Assembly (NCBI GenBank): GCA_910586005.1
Contig: CAJUHG010000026.1
Location: 9,932 to 33,315 of the forward strand
DNA length: 23,384 nt
Direction of reading: 5' to 3'
Source of the DNA: an uncultured Lachnospiraceae bacterium
GTDB taxonomy: Bacteria; Bacillota; Clostridia; Lachnospirales; Lachnospiraceae
Part shown: positions 6,479 through 14,974 of the stretch, piece after piece
Layout: each line of letters starts with the position of its first letter
Position numbering within the stretch: position 1 is the stretch's first letter
Notes under the pieces: model-generated
Told to the model about the DNA's origin: nothing
Database searches by the model: none
Seen by the model: only the letters and a program-made list of their open reading frames with translations
Program-made: the position numbers and the translations under genes

Positions 6479-7789
6479 TTATTTTTCACATTTCCAGAAA
6501 TAAGCACTATAAGGAGGAAGTTCACTTCCACCACCAAAATCATGAGATTTTCCAGTAATTAAGTCTTCTGCCATACCACATCCAGCATTAAAATGAGCTG
6601 TATAAGGTTCACTGTCTGCATTGATAGCAACTAATACACGTTCTTTTTGTGTTTTCCTTTCAAAGATACATTGTTTATTTGTTAATACAATAGAAGAGAA
6701 ATCACCATAATTCAATGCTTCTGAATCTTTTTTTGCAACAGCTAGTTTCGCAATCCAGTCTGTCAAATCATTCCATTCTGGTGTTTCAAAACTTGGACGA
6801 AGACTTGGATCCCCATTTCTTTTATCTCCAGTGGCACCCCATTCACTACCATAATAGATACAGGGAATGCCTGGCATACCAAAACATAGTGCATAAATTA
6901 AAGGAAGATGTGAAGCATTTTCAAGAATGGTGGCAATTCTTGAAACATCATGATTATCCACAAAACTCAATAAATGTTTTCCTCTATAGAGTGTCCAATT
7001 TTCTGGTCCAAACTGGCGCAACAAAGAATGATTGATTTCAAATAAATTCATAGAATTAAAACTAGAATGTAGTCCCTTATAACATTCATAATTAGTAGAA
7101 GAGTGAAGCATAGAATCATTTACAAGTTGATTATAATCTCCATGAAGCATTTCGCCTACAAGGAAAAAATCTTCTTTTAAATGGTCACAATGGCTACGCA
7201 GACGTCTTACAAAATCATGGTCTAAACAATAAGCTACATCTAAACGTAGTCCATCAATATCCCAATTATTTACCCAGAAATCAACACTTTCTAAAAGATA
7301 TTGAATCACTTCCTCATTTCGGAGGTTTAATTTTACCAAGTCATAATTACCTTCCCAACCTTCATACCATAGACCATCGTTGTAATTTGAATTTCCATTG
7401 AAATCAATGTGAAACCAGTCTCTATACTTAGAACTTTCTCTATTTTGTATTACATCTTGAAAAGCAAAAAAACCACGCCCTGCATGATTGAACACACCAT
7501 CTAAAACCACACGAATACCCGCTTGATGAAGGGCATCACAGACCTCTTTAAAATCTTCATTTGTACCTAAACGTACATCTATTTTTCTATAATCTCTAGC
7601 GTTATATCCATGTGTATCAGATTCAAACAATGGGGAAAAATAGATGGCATTTACTCCTAATTTTTCTAGATGAGGAATCCAATCTTTAACCTTTAAAATA
7701 CGATTTGCCTCTATTCCATCATTTTCAAAGGGTGCACCACAGAATCCAAGGGGATAAATTTGATAAAATACGCTTTCATAAGCCCACAT
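6479..7789 (-). CDS. GH13-family alpha-amylase/neopullulanase-like glycosidase, cytoplasmic
   Basis: 436-residue alpha-glucan hydrolase or transglycosidase with all four GH13 signature regions: I DGVFNH (97-102), II GLRLDVA with nucleophile D184, III FLVGEMLH with acid/base E213, and IV FVDNHD with transition-state Asp D281. There is no signal peptide, so it acts on imported maltodextrins or stored glycogen. It lacks the extra N-terminal starch-binding domain of full-length cyclomaltodextrinases and has a short C-terminal beta-domain. The likely partner in the window is the glycogen/maltodextrin phosphorylase at 12537. Monocistronic; exact specificity cannot be read from the sequence. Confidence 0.9.
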   Translation of the reverse strand: MWAYESVFYQIYPLGFCGAPFENDGIEANRILKVKDWIPHLEKLGVNAIYFSPLFESDTHGYNARDYRKIDVRLGTNEDFKEVCDALHQAGIRVVLDGVFNHAGRGFFAFQDVIQNRESSKYRDWFHIDFNGNSNYNDGLWYEGWEGNYDLVKLNLRNEEVIQYLLESVDFWVNNWDIDGLRLDVAYCLDHDFVRRLRSHCDHLKEDFFLVGEMLHGDYNQLVNDSMLHSSTNYECYKGLHSSFNSMNLFEINHSLLRQFGPENWTLYRGKHLLSFVDNHDVSRIATILENASHLPLIYALCFGMPGIPCIYYGSEWGATGDKRNGDPSLRPSFETPEWNDLTDWIAKLAVAKKDSEALNYGDFSSIVLTNKQCIFERKTQKERVLVAINADSEPYTAHFNAGCGMAEDLITGKSHDFGGGSELPPYSAYFWKCEK

Positions 7790-8141
7790 AATAAATATGC
7801 TCCTTTCTATTAAGTAAAATATATATAACCTATCTCTTAATTATTCAGAACTCCTTAAGTAAAATATTCTATTATTGAGAAGTCTTAGTATTTTGCTGCA
7901 AAAATTTTTCAGCTTTGTAAATAGCAAGAATAAAATAAGATAACTATATTATAAAAAGAAACCCTACATGTGGCAATGGAAAAAGTTACAAAATTTTTGT
8001 CTTGTAAATAAAAAATATTGGTGCTTTCTATTTTTCAATTCGTTGTTTTGTTATATAATGATTTATTATGATACCTTGTAAAACAGTTACATGGTTATAT
8101 GTGTCTCGCAGGGGGAATAAAATATTGGAGGAATTGATTAG
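7790..8141. other. Divergent intergenic region
   Basis: This region separates the minus-strand amylase from the plus-strand hypothetical gene. A TATAAT box at 8054-8059 may serve the downstream gene, but no good -35 is seen. A degraded family A repeat in inverted orientation follows at 8070-8115. The ribosome site GGAGG lies shortly before 8142. No gene or clear operator is visible in the rest. Confidence 0.5.
8070..8115 (-). repeat. Degraded family A repeat unit, inverted
   Basis: Compared with the reverse complement of the 48-bp unit, this stretch keeps ataccttgt, aaacag, catgg and the final aggggg-like block, with many transitions between. It lies between the putative -10 at 8054 and the ATG at 8142, so it would be part of the 5' leader of that gene. 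The match is moderate and judged by eye. Confidence 0.4.
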
Positions 8142-9182
8142 ATGAATATAAAAACACTTCGTGAAGGATTCCATCAATTTGATGAAGGTTTTTTGATAGA
8201 AAAAGAAACTAGTATCATGGGAATTTCGGTTTTAATAGCTGGAATCTTTCGAGAGGAGAATAAATTGGTATTATATTTATTTTCAGAAGGAGAAGATTCT
8301 AAAAAGTTGCAGAACATACATGTAAAAATGGAACGAAAAAGAAGAAAAGGAACCTTAACAAAACGGGAAGAATTACTGATGGGATTACAAAACCAGAATG
8401 GCAGTATATTAGAAGTAGTTCGAGGAATTTTGGTAAATGGAAAAGAATATCAGTTGCGCTCAGGTGCTGAGGGTGGAATGGAAGAATATAATATAGAGGG
8501 AAGATTATTGTTATATTATTTTCTATTTCAGGGAATTTCTTTTGGCTTTTTAGAAGAGCAAAAACTTTCTAAAATACAATGTGCACAGTTGGAGTTAGAA
8601 GGAGAATATGAAAAAATGCCATTTTCCAAAAAAGATATCAAGACATTAGAGTTTGTATTAGCTCCTCGTCACTATCATATTTTTGTAGGAAGGAAAATAA
8701 AAGTATCCTTAGGAAAACAAATAGGTAGGAAACAGAAATTTTTTTGTAATGAGCTACAGATAGAGATAGAATATTATATTAATAATATCAGATTAGTGGA
8801 CTATTGGTCAGAGGCAAAGGAAAAATTTGATAGGATGCTGACAGATGGAGTGTTGACTTCTCAGAAAGAATATAAAATGTTTTTGAATTATTTACAAGAA
8901 GTTTGCCCACAGGGGATGCGAAATTTAGTGGTAGAATATGAGTGTGATAGAGCATCTTTAGAATTTTATACCAAAGAACAGTTAAAGGAAACCGTTAAGA
9001 TATCCAAAGAGGCAACAGCATTTTTTCTAACTGGAAATGTTTCTTCTGGAACTGGAATTCATGGAAAGAAATTAAAGAGTTGTTTAATTTCTTATCCTGT
9101 GAATCCAGATACTCAAGAAGTGACACTTGAATTATTGCAAGCTTTTGTACAAGGAGATATCAGTGGTGTACAGATGAACTGA
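8142..9182 (+). CDS. Hypothetical protein, possibly DUF3878-like
   Basis: 346 residues, soluble, no signal peptide or membrane segment. The sequence is charged, with alternating beta-like and helical stretches (LVLYLFSEGEDSKK; GRLLLYYFLFQGISFGF; MRNLVVEYECDRASLEFY). The ATG is preceded by GGAGG at normal spacing. It resembles, from memory only, a clostridial family annotated DUF3878; I cannot confirm this. It stands alone and converges on proC, whose stop lies 53 bp further on, so the context says nothing about its role. Confidence 0.7.
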   Translation: MNIKTLREGFHQFDEGFLIEKETSIMGISVLIAGIFREENKLVLYLFSEGEDSKKLQNIHVKMERKRRKGTLTKREELLMGLQNQNGSILEVVRGILVNGKEYQLRSGAEGGMEEYNIEGRLLLYYFLFQGISFGFLEEQKLSKIQCAQLELEGEYEKMPFSKKDIKTLEFVLAPRHYHIFVGRKIKVSLGKQIGRKQKFFCNELQIEIEYYINNIRLVDYWSEAKEKFDRMLTDGVLTSQKEYKMFLNYLQEVCPQGMRNLVVEYECDRASLEFYTKEQLKETVKISKEATAFFLTGNVSSGTGIHGKKLKSCLISYPVNPDTQEVTLELLQAFVQGDISGVQMN

Positions 9183-9234
9183 TATCTTGTATAAGCATAA
9201 TATATGATTGCAATAAGGAGAAAACCTAAATGAT

Positions 9235-10068
9235 TTAGGGAGTTGATGTGGGTTTGTTTGCTTTGTTTCTCATATTTTTGGATTTTTGCACACAAGCACG
9301 TTGTGCTTGAAGAACAGCATTGCGCAGCCCTTGTTGTTCTAATACAGCAACTGCTTCAATGGTAGTACCTCCAGGGGAACACACTGCATCTTTTAATATA
9401 GCAGGATGTGTGCCTGTTTCTAAAACCATTTTTGCAGCTCCAAGTACAGATTGTGCGGCAAATTTGTATGCCTGTGCGCGAGGCATTCCATCAGCAACTG
9501 CTGCATCTGCCATAGCTTCTATAAACAGATAGACATAAGCAGGCGAAGAGCCTGATACACCTATTACAGTATCCATCATAGTCTCAGCCACAACTTCACA
9601 AGTTCCAAAGCTGTTAAAAATGGAAATAATTTCTGTTAGTTCTGCTTCTGATACGTTTGCATTGGTACATAGAGCACTCATGGCTTCCCCTACCAATGCA
9701 GGAGTATTAGGCATAGCACGAACAAGTTTAATTTTCTTTTGAAATAAAGTTTCTATAGAAGAAATGGAATGACCTGCTGCAATAGAAACCAAGAGCGTAT
9801 CTTCTGTTATACTATTTTTAATTTCTGAAATTATTTCAGGAAAAAGGTATGGTTTTACAGCAAGAAAAAGAATATCTGCTTGTTTTGCAGCCTCTGGATT
9901 ACTGTGAGTTGTATATATACCAAATTGTTCTTGTAAAGAAGAGAGCGTTTTATTTGTTTTAGCTGTGACAATAATCTGTTCTTTTGTTACAAGACCAGAA
10001 GAGAGAATTCCTCCTAAAATGGCGCTTGCCATATTTCCACCACCAATAAATCCAAGGGTTTTATTCAT
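9235..10068 (-). CDS. proC: Pyrroline-5-carboxylate reductase
   Basis: 277-residue enzyme that reduces 1-pyrroline-5-carboxylate to L-proline with NAD(P)H, the last step of proline synthesis. The N-terminus carries the dinucleotide-binding FIGGGNMASAILGG, followed by the family's FLAVKP (residues about 71-76) and MPNTPALVGEAMSAL. The C-terminal dimer domain contains VSGSSPAYVYLFIEAMADAA and the substrate-site region SPGGTTIEAV. Length is normal. The ATG follows AGGAGG. Its stop lies within a small perfect inverted repeat (cctaaat/atttagg, 9225-9239), which may help end transcription. Monocistronic. Confidence 0.95.
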   Translation of the reverse strand: MNKTLGFIGGGNMASAILGGILSSGLVTKEQIIVTAKTNKTLSSLQEQFGIYTTHSNPEAAKQADILFLAVKPYLFPEIISEIKNSITEDTLLVSIAAGHSISSIETLFQKKIKLVRAMPNTPALVGEAMSALCTNANVSEAELTEIISIFNSFGTCEVVAETMMDTVIGVSGSSPAYVYLFIEAMADAAVADGMPRAQAYKFAAQSVLGAAKMVLETGTHPAILKDAVCSPGGTTIEAVAVLEQQGLRNAVLQAQRACVQKSKNMRNKANKPTSTP

Positions 10069-10171
10069 AATTAATGCCTCCTAAATTTTAGTATATATTT
10101 GTGATAGATGATATTCATACTTGTTAGCTTGTTGCAGAGTATTTCATTTTCAATAGATGAAAGTTTTTGTA

Positions 10172-10262
10172 TTTAGTTTATACCTAATATGATATCTTAT
10201 GAAACAGCCATATGACCACATATACCCAAGGAGTATGATAGATGTCCTAGAGGGCATAAGAT
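10172..10262 (-). repeat. Degraded family A repeat, inverted, with an insertion
   Basis: Compared with the reverse complement of the 48-bp unit, the stretch keeps ttatgaaacagccatatg near 10197-10214 and gatgtcctagagggcata near 10241-10258. About 20 extra bases lie in the middle. It sits upstream of proC, beyond its leader. Identity is partial but both ends of the unit are recognisable. Confidence 0.55.
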
Positions 10263-10278
10263 ATGACAACATAAGAAA

Positions 10279-10319
10279 AATAGGACAGCAGAGACAATAT
10301 TAGTTTCTGTTGTCCTATT
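10279..10319. terminator. Long hairpin between crotonase and proC
   Basis: Arms 10279-10295 and 10303-10319 pair in 15 of 17 positions (aataggacag, then cag on one side; ctgttgtcctatt on the other), with a 7-nt loop. It lies downstream of the minus-strand crotonase gene, beyond the two smaller hairpins. On the minus strand the downstream sequence (ttttcttatg) is T-rich, so it is a plausible terminator. Its symmetry would allow it to work in both directions. Confidence 0.55.
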
Positions 10320-10331
10320 ATGATTCATGAT

Positions 10332-10393
10332 AATAAAAAGTTCGCAGAGTGTGTTTTCTATTGTTTATGATAATAGAAAGTCCTTTTCTATTG
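10332..10393. repeat. Two family B hairpins after the crotonase gene
   Basis: First hairpin 10332-10362 (aataaaaag, then ttcgcagagtgtg, then ttttctatt). Second 10372-10393 (aatagaaag, tcc, ttttctatt), which looks like the same hairpin with most of its loop removed. Related hairpins occur at 11292-11326 and 18011-18046. They sit 24-85 nt past the crotonase stop and probably end its transcript, though no strong U-run follows. Confidence 0.6.
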
Positions 10394-10416
10394 TTCCATT
10401 TAAAATTACTAGGAAT

Positions 10417-11211
10417 TTAGAAATCAGTTAAATCTGCAGCTCTTCTCTCTAAGAAAGCAGTCATGCCTTCTGTTTTGTCATGTGTAGAGCAAGTAATACC
10501 AAATAGGTTTGCTTCCATTTCAACTGCATTTTTAATATCCATATCATATCCATTGTTAATAGCAGCTTTTGCAATAGAAACAGCATAGCTTCCTTTAGAG
10601 ATAATTTTAGCAGCCATTTTCTTAGCAGTATCCATTAATTCTTCTTTTGCCACTACTTTATTTACAAGACCAATTCTATATGCTTCTGCTGCATCAATAT
10701 TGTCACAGGTGAAAATTAATTCTTTGGCACGTCCCATACCAACAAGACGAGCAAGTCTCTGTGTTCCACCAAATCCAGGGATAATACCAAGACCTGTTTC
10801 AGGCTGAGCAAAAGTAGCATTGTCAGATGCAATACGAATGTCACAAGCCATAGCAATTTCACATCCACCACCAAGTGCAAATCCATTGACAGCAGCAATT
10901 GTAACTTGGCGCATATTCATCAATTTAAAAAATGGTTCAGCAGCTCTCATACCAAAGGCACGAGCTTCTGCAGCAGTGAAGTTTACCATTTCAGCAATAT
11001 CAGCACCAGCTACAAAAGATTTGAAAGAATTGTCCTTTTTATCAGGGCCTCCAGTTAAGATAACAACTTTTACATCATCTCTTGCTTCAATTTCAGTTAA
11101 CGCAACATTTAATTCATCCAAAGTTTCGCTGTTTAAAGCGTTCAATGCACCAGGTCTGCTGATGGTCAATACAGCGATTTGGTCAGCTACTTCTAACTTT
11201 AAGTTATTCAT
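10417..11211 (-). CDS. Crotonase / 3-hydroxybutyryl-CoA dehydratase-like enoyl-CoA hydratase
   Basis: 264-residue cytoplasmic enzyme of the enoyl-CoA hydratase family. It carries the oxyanion-hole block FVAGADIAEM, the second block NGFALGGGCEIAMACD with a conserved Glu, and PETGLGIIPGFGGTQRL with the other catalytic Glu. In butyrate-forming clostridia, Crt converts 3-hydroxybutyryl-CoA to crotonyl-CoA, and this sequence has the short, hexameric-type layout. Unlike the classic crt-bcd-etf-hbd operon it stands alone here, under its own strong promoter (11264-11292), so a fatty-acid or other hydratase role is possible. AGGAGG lies at normal distance from the ATG. Confidence 0.9.
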   Translation of the reverse strand: MNNLKLEVADQIAVLTISRPGALNALNSETLDELNVALTEIEARDDVKVVILTGGPDKKDNSFKSFVAGADIAEMVNFTAAEARAFGMRAAEPFFKLMNMRQVTIAAVNGFALGGGCEIAMACDIRIASDNATFAQPETGLGIIPGFGGTQRLARLVGMGRAKELIFTCDNIDAAEAYRIGLVNKVVAKEELMDTAKKMAAKIISKGSYAVSIAKAAINNGYDMDIKNAVEMEANLFGITCSTHDKTEGMTAFLERRAADLTDF

Positions 11212-11263
11212 GTGTAGAACCCTCCTAAAAATATGTATTAAATTAATAATTAATGATACTCTA

Positions 11264-11292
11264 AATATATAACTTTGTCAAAAATTTGTCAA
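11264..11292 (-). promoter_or_regulatory. Sigma-A-type promoter of the crotonase gene
   Basis: On the minus strand TTGACA (11292-11287) is separated by 17 nt from TATATT (11269-11264). The ribosome site AGGAGG lies at about 11221-11226. The -35 touches the family B hairpin that closes the upstream AraC gene. Confidence 0.75.
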
Positions 11293-11326
11293 CAATAGAA
11301 AGCACGCTTTGGGAATTTTTTATTGT
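11292..11326. repeat. Family B hairpin between AraC gene and crotonase promoter
   Basis: acaatagaaagcacgctttg and aattttttattgt form imperfect inverted arms around a CGCTTTG-type loop; it matches the hairpin at 18011-18046 in reversed orientation. It lies 16 nt past the AraC stop and is likely its terminator, directly abutting the next gene's -35. Confidence 0.55.
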
Positions 11327-11341
11327 CATAAATAAAAATGG

Positions 11342-12214
11342 TTAATTCCTTAATCGGAATCTAGTAGGAGTACAATGATATTTTCGTTTGAAGATTCGAT
11401 TAAAATAAGAAAGATTTTCAAATCCTGTTTCTGCGGCAATATTTACAATGGTGTCAGAAGAAGAAAGCAAAAGACGCGAAGCCATAATTAAGCGATAGTC
11501 ATTTAAATAATTCATAAAGGATACAGACATATTAGATTTAAAATATTTCATAAAGTGAGATTTACTGAAACCACAAATTTTAGCGGCATCTGCAATAGAT
11601 ATTTTTTGACTGTAATTTGTCTCTATATATTTTAAAATATCTTTCAGGCGGTCTAAAGATTTATTTTTTAAAGGAATTTTAGAGGATTCTATAGAAGGAA
11701 TTAATGCATAAAAAAAAGAAAAAAGCTGTCCTTTTATAGCAAGTTGATAACCATTATGAAAAGATTTACAGATTTCATCCATAATATTTAAGCAATGGGA
11801 TAAAGAAGGATACAAGATAGAATCTGAAGAAAAATAGTTTGGAAAAAAAGTTTGCCCTTGTAGGAAAGGTTGAAAAAATTCCTCTGTACAACTGTCATCT
11901 GGAGTGGTCATAAGCATAGAAAGTTGAAAAATAATATTTTCATACTCCATAGTAAAGTCTTTCTGTTGTTCTATAGAATGAAGTTGACCAGGAGGCACAA
12001 TTACAATATCTCCTTGTTTTACTTCCAAAGGTTCTAAATTAACAGTAATAATACCAGATCCTTTTTTTATATAAATGATTTCCATATCATTGTGCCAATG
12101 GATAGGAACTGCTGCAAAGTCTAATGGAATACTACAGATATATATGTTAAAGGGAAAATTATCTTGACCATGAGATTTGGTCTCTTGAATATTTTCATAT
12201 TCTAAAATGTTCAT
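11342..12214 (-). CDS. AraC-family transcriptional regulator with cupin-type sensor domain
   Basis: 290 residues with the start at 12214. That ATG lies 9 nt after AGAAAGG; ATGs further upstream (up to 12286) lack a ribosome site, one touches the AGG, and the first overlaps the promoter. The N-terminal part has cupin signatures (IHWHNDMEIIYIKKGSG, GDIVIVPPGQLHSIE), which bind a small ligand, often a sugar. The last 100 residues hold two helix-turn-helix motifs (ISIADAAKICGFSKSHFMKY; TIVNIAAETGFENLSYFNRI) and the FKRKYHCTPTRFR signature. It is divergent from the glycogen phosphorylase gene 322 bp away, so that gene is the natural candidate target. The inducer is unknown. Confidence 0.9.
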   Translation of the reverse strand: MNILEYENIQETKSHGQDNFPFNIYICSIPLDFAAVPIHWHNDMEIIYIKKGSGIITVNLEPLEVKQGDIVIVPPGQLHSIEQQKDFTMEYENIIFQLSMLMTTPDDSCTEEFFQPFLQGQTFFPNYFSSDSILYPSLSHCLNIMDEICKSFHNGYQLAIKGQLFSFFYALIPSIESSKIPLKNKSLDRLKDILKYIETNYSQKISIADAAKICGFSKSHFMKYFKSNMSVSFMNYLNDYRLIMASRLLLSSSDTIVNIAAETGFENLSYFNRIFKRKYHCTPTRFRLRN

Positions 12215-12245
12215 AAGTGGCATCCTTTCTTTTAATTTTGATAGT

Positions 12246-12275
12246 ATTGTACTATATTTTGCTATCATATTGCAA
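12246..12275 (-). promoter_or_regulatory. Promoter of the AraC-family gene
   Basis: On the minus strand TTGCAA (12275-12270), an 18-nt spacer and TACAAT (12251-12246) precede the ribosome site and ATG at 12214. The rest of the divergent gap to 12536 holds the phosphorylase ribosome site AAAGGAG and AT-rich sequence. No convincing -35/-10 pair for the phosphorylase was found. Confidence 0.6.
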
Positions 12276-12536
12276 GAAAAAACCAAAAAAGGAAGCTATA
12301 CTAAAACAGAATGAAATGCCTATTATTGAAAACGAACAAGATTGTGGTTCTAATTTTTTAGTACAATTTAGTACACGACCAAAAAACAGGATTATTTATA
12401 AAAGATTTGGAATAAGCACTGGAAAATATGGGAAATCTTAAAATATATCTATTAAAAAGCTATATGTCTATTTTATAAAAGATTAAGAAGAAATATCTGA
12501 ATCTAATGAAAGTATAGAAATGAAAAGGAGAGAAAA

Positions 12537-14792
12537 ATGAGTATCAGAGAATTATTGGAGCAGAAGTGTTGTAACAATCTTGCAGCTTGTACAAATGAGC
12601 AACTTTATTATGGATTATTAGGAATTGTAAAAGATTTAGCAAAAGAAAAAGAGAGTAATAAAGGAAAGAAAAAAATCTATTATATTTCTGCAGAATTTTT
12701 AATTGGAAAATTGTTATCAAATAATCTGATTAATCTTGGACTTTATGATGAAGTAGCAGAAATATTGAAAGAATATGGAAAAGATATTAATTTAATTGAG
12801 CAGGTAGAACCTGAACCATCTTTGGGCAATGGTGGATTAGGTCGTCTAGCAGCATGTTTTTTAGACTCTATGGCAACGCTAGGTTTAAATGGAGATGGAA
12901 TAGGATTAAACTATCATTTTGGTCTATTCTTACAGACTTTTGAAAATAATTTACAGAAAGAAAATAAAAATCCTTGGATAGAAACAGAAAGCTGGTTGAC
13001 AAGAACAGAGGTAACTTATCCAATTCAATTTGGAGGATTTACAGTTCAATCTAGAATGTATGATTTAGAGGTAACTGGATTTGAAAATAGAACAAACAAA
13101 TTGCATTTATTTGACATAGAAACAGTAGATGAAAATTTAGTGGGAGATGGAATTAACTTTAACAAAGGGGATATTATGAAGAATCTGACTTTGTTCTTAT
13201 ATCCAGATGATTCTGATGATGCTGGAAGATTACTTCGTGTATATCAACAGTATTTTATGGTAAGTAATGCAGCAAGATTGATTTTATCTGAATGTGAAGC
13301 AAAGGGATGTAACTTATATGACCTTCCTGACTATGCAGCAATTCAAATTAATGATACACATCCAAGTATGGTAATTCCCGAGTTAATTCGTTTACTGATG
13401 GAAAAAGGAATCCGCATACAAGATGCAATTGATATTGTGTCAAAAACATGTGCATATACCAATCATACCATTCTTGCAGAAGCTTTAGAAAAATGGCCTA
13501 TGGACTATTTAAACAAAGTAGTTCCTCAGTTAATGCCTATTATTCGCGAACTAGATACTATTGTAAAAGATAAATTTAATGACAAGTCTGTAGCAATTAT
13601 TGATGAGGAGAATCGTGTACATATGGCACATATGGACATTCATTATGGTTACAGCGTCAATGGTGTAGCATATTTACACACAGAGATTTTAAAGAAAAAT
13701 GAACTGCATAATTTTTATAAAATTTATCCAGAGAAATTTAATAATAAGACAAATGGCATTACTTTCCGTCGCTGGTTGATGTATTGCAACAAAGGATTAA
13801 GACATTATCTAGATGAGTTAATTGGAATAGGTTGGCATAAAGATGCAGATGAATTAGAGAAACTTCTTACACATGTCAATGATAACACCGTATTAGAGAA
13901 ATTGTTAGAAATTAAACAAGAAAATAAGAAAAATCTTGTTGTTTATCTCAAAAATACACAAGGATTAGAAATAGATGAAAATTCTATTTTTGATATCCAA
14001 ATTAAACGTCTTCATGAATATAAACGTCAGCAAATGAATGCGTTGTATGTAATTCACAAATATTTAGAAATCAAAAAAGGTAAAAAGCCTTCTACACCAA
14101 TCACAGTAATTTTTGGTGCAAAGGCAGCTCCTGCTTATGTAATTGCAAAAGATATTATACATTTAATTTTATGTTTACAAGAAGTAATCAATCAAGATCC
14201 AGAAGTAAGTCCCTACTTAAAAGTAATTATGGTAGAAAATTATAATGTCACAAAAGCAGAAAAGTTAATTCCAGCATGTGACATTTCAGAACAAATTTCT
14301 TTAGCTTCAAAAGAAGCTTCTGGAACTGGAAATATGAAATTTATGTTAAATGGTGCTGTAACTTTGGGAACTATGGATGGTGCAAATGTAGAAATTGCAG
14401 ATTTAGTAGGGGAAGATAATATTTATATTTTTGGAGAAAGTTCTGATATGGTTATTAAGCACTATGAGAAAGCAGATTATGTCTCACGTAAATTTTATGA
14501 GGAAGAGGAGGAGATAAAGGAAGCAGTGGATTTTATTATAAGCGATACTTTATTAAAAGTAGGACAGAAGGAAAATTTAGAGCGTCTCTATTATGAACTT
14601 TTAAATAAAGATTGGTTTATGACACTATTAGATTATAAAGATTATGCAAAAAAGAAAGAAGAAGCTTACAAGGACTATGAAGATAGAAATAAATGGGCAA
14701 AGAAAATGCTTGTAAATATAGCAAAGGCAGGATTTTTCTCATCAGACAGAACGATTGCAGAATATAATAAAGATATTTGGAAGTTGGGATAA
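12537..14792 (+). CDS. glgP: Glycogen/maltodextrin phosphorylase
   Basis: 751-residue cytoplasmic enzyme that releases glucose-1-phosphate from alpha-1,4-glucans. The N-terminal part shows EPEPSLGNGGLGRLAACFLD, the phosphorylase hallmark. The middle shows KRLHEYKRQQMNAL. The C-terminal part shows the pyridoxal-phosphate lysine motif GTGNMKFMLNGA, followed by TLGTMDGANVEI. Length fits the short bacterial type. The ATG follows AAAGGAG. It is monocistronic, closed by the terminator at 14861, and divergent from an AraC regulator. With the GH13 enzyme it would provide hydrolytic and phosphorolytic breakdown of glycogen or imported maltodextrins. Confidence 0.95.
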   Translation: MSIRELLEQKCCNNLAACTNEQLYYGLLGIVKDLAKEKESNKGKKKIYYISAEFLIGKLLSNNLINLGLYDEVAEILKEYGKDINLIEQVEPEPSLGNGGLGRLAACFLDSMATLGLNGDGIGLNYHFGLFLQTFENNLQKENKNPWIETESWLTRTEVTYPIQFGGFTVQSRMYDLEVTGFENRTNKLHLFDIETVDENLVGDGINFNKGDIMKNLTLFLYPDDSDDAGRLLRVYQQYFMVSNAARLILSECEAKGCNLYDLPDYAAIQINDTHPSMVIPELIRLLMEKGIRIQDAIDIVSKTCAYTNHTILAEALEKWPMDYLNKVVPQLMPIIRELDTIVKDKFNDKSVAIIDEENRVHMAHMDIHYGYSVNGVAYLHTEILKKNELHNFYKIYPEKFNNKTNGITFRRWLMYCNKGLRHYLDELIGIGWHKDADELEKLLTHVNDNTVLEKLLEIKQENKKNLVVYLKNTQGLEIDENSIFDIQIKRLHEYKRQQMNALYVIHKYLEIKKGKKPSTPITVIFGAKAAPAYVIAKDIIHLILCLQEVINQDPEVSPYLKVIMVENYNVTKAEKLIPACDISEQISLASKEASGTGNMKFMLNGAVTLGTMDGANVEIADLVGEDNIYIFGESSDMVIKHYEKADYVSRKFYEEEEEIKEAVDFIISDTLLKVGQKENLERLYYELLNKDWFMTLLDYKDYAKKKEEAYKDYEDRNKWAKKMLVNIAKAGFFSSDRTIAEYNKDIWKLG

Positions 14793-14860
14793 GAAAAAAT
14801 ATCGAGTATTTGTTATCAGTTTGTTCGCAGATAGAAAAAAGATAAACATTTGCATTATTA

Positions 14861-14892
14861 AGGGTCGTTCTAAAAAACGACCCTATTTTTCT
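14861..14892 (+). terminator. Terminator of glgP
   Basis: Perfect 9-bp stem agggtcgtt/aacgaccct (14861-14869 with 14876-14884), 6-nt loop, then attttt. A second, imperfect GC-rich hairpin (cccccgagcaatc with gatgcttgggg, about 14916-14955) lies between it and the convergent membrane-protein gene and may serve that gene. Confidence 0.85.
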
Positions 14893-14974
14893 AGAGATTT
14901 GATTGTGCCCATACCCCCGAGCAATCTCACAAAGTTTGATGCTTGGGGTTTTAGATTAATCTTATATACAAAAA

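Noticed and set aside
9113..9295. 60-codon minus-strand frame bridging the hypothetical gene and proC
   Set aside because: It overlaps the ends of two convergent genes and has no ribosome site; a shadow frame.
12217..12441. 74-codon open frame overlapping the AraC promoter
   Set aside because: It covers the AraC ribosome site and promoter on the opposite strand, lacks its own ribosome site and resembles nothing known.
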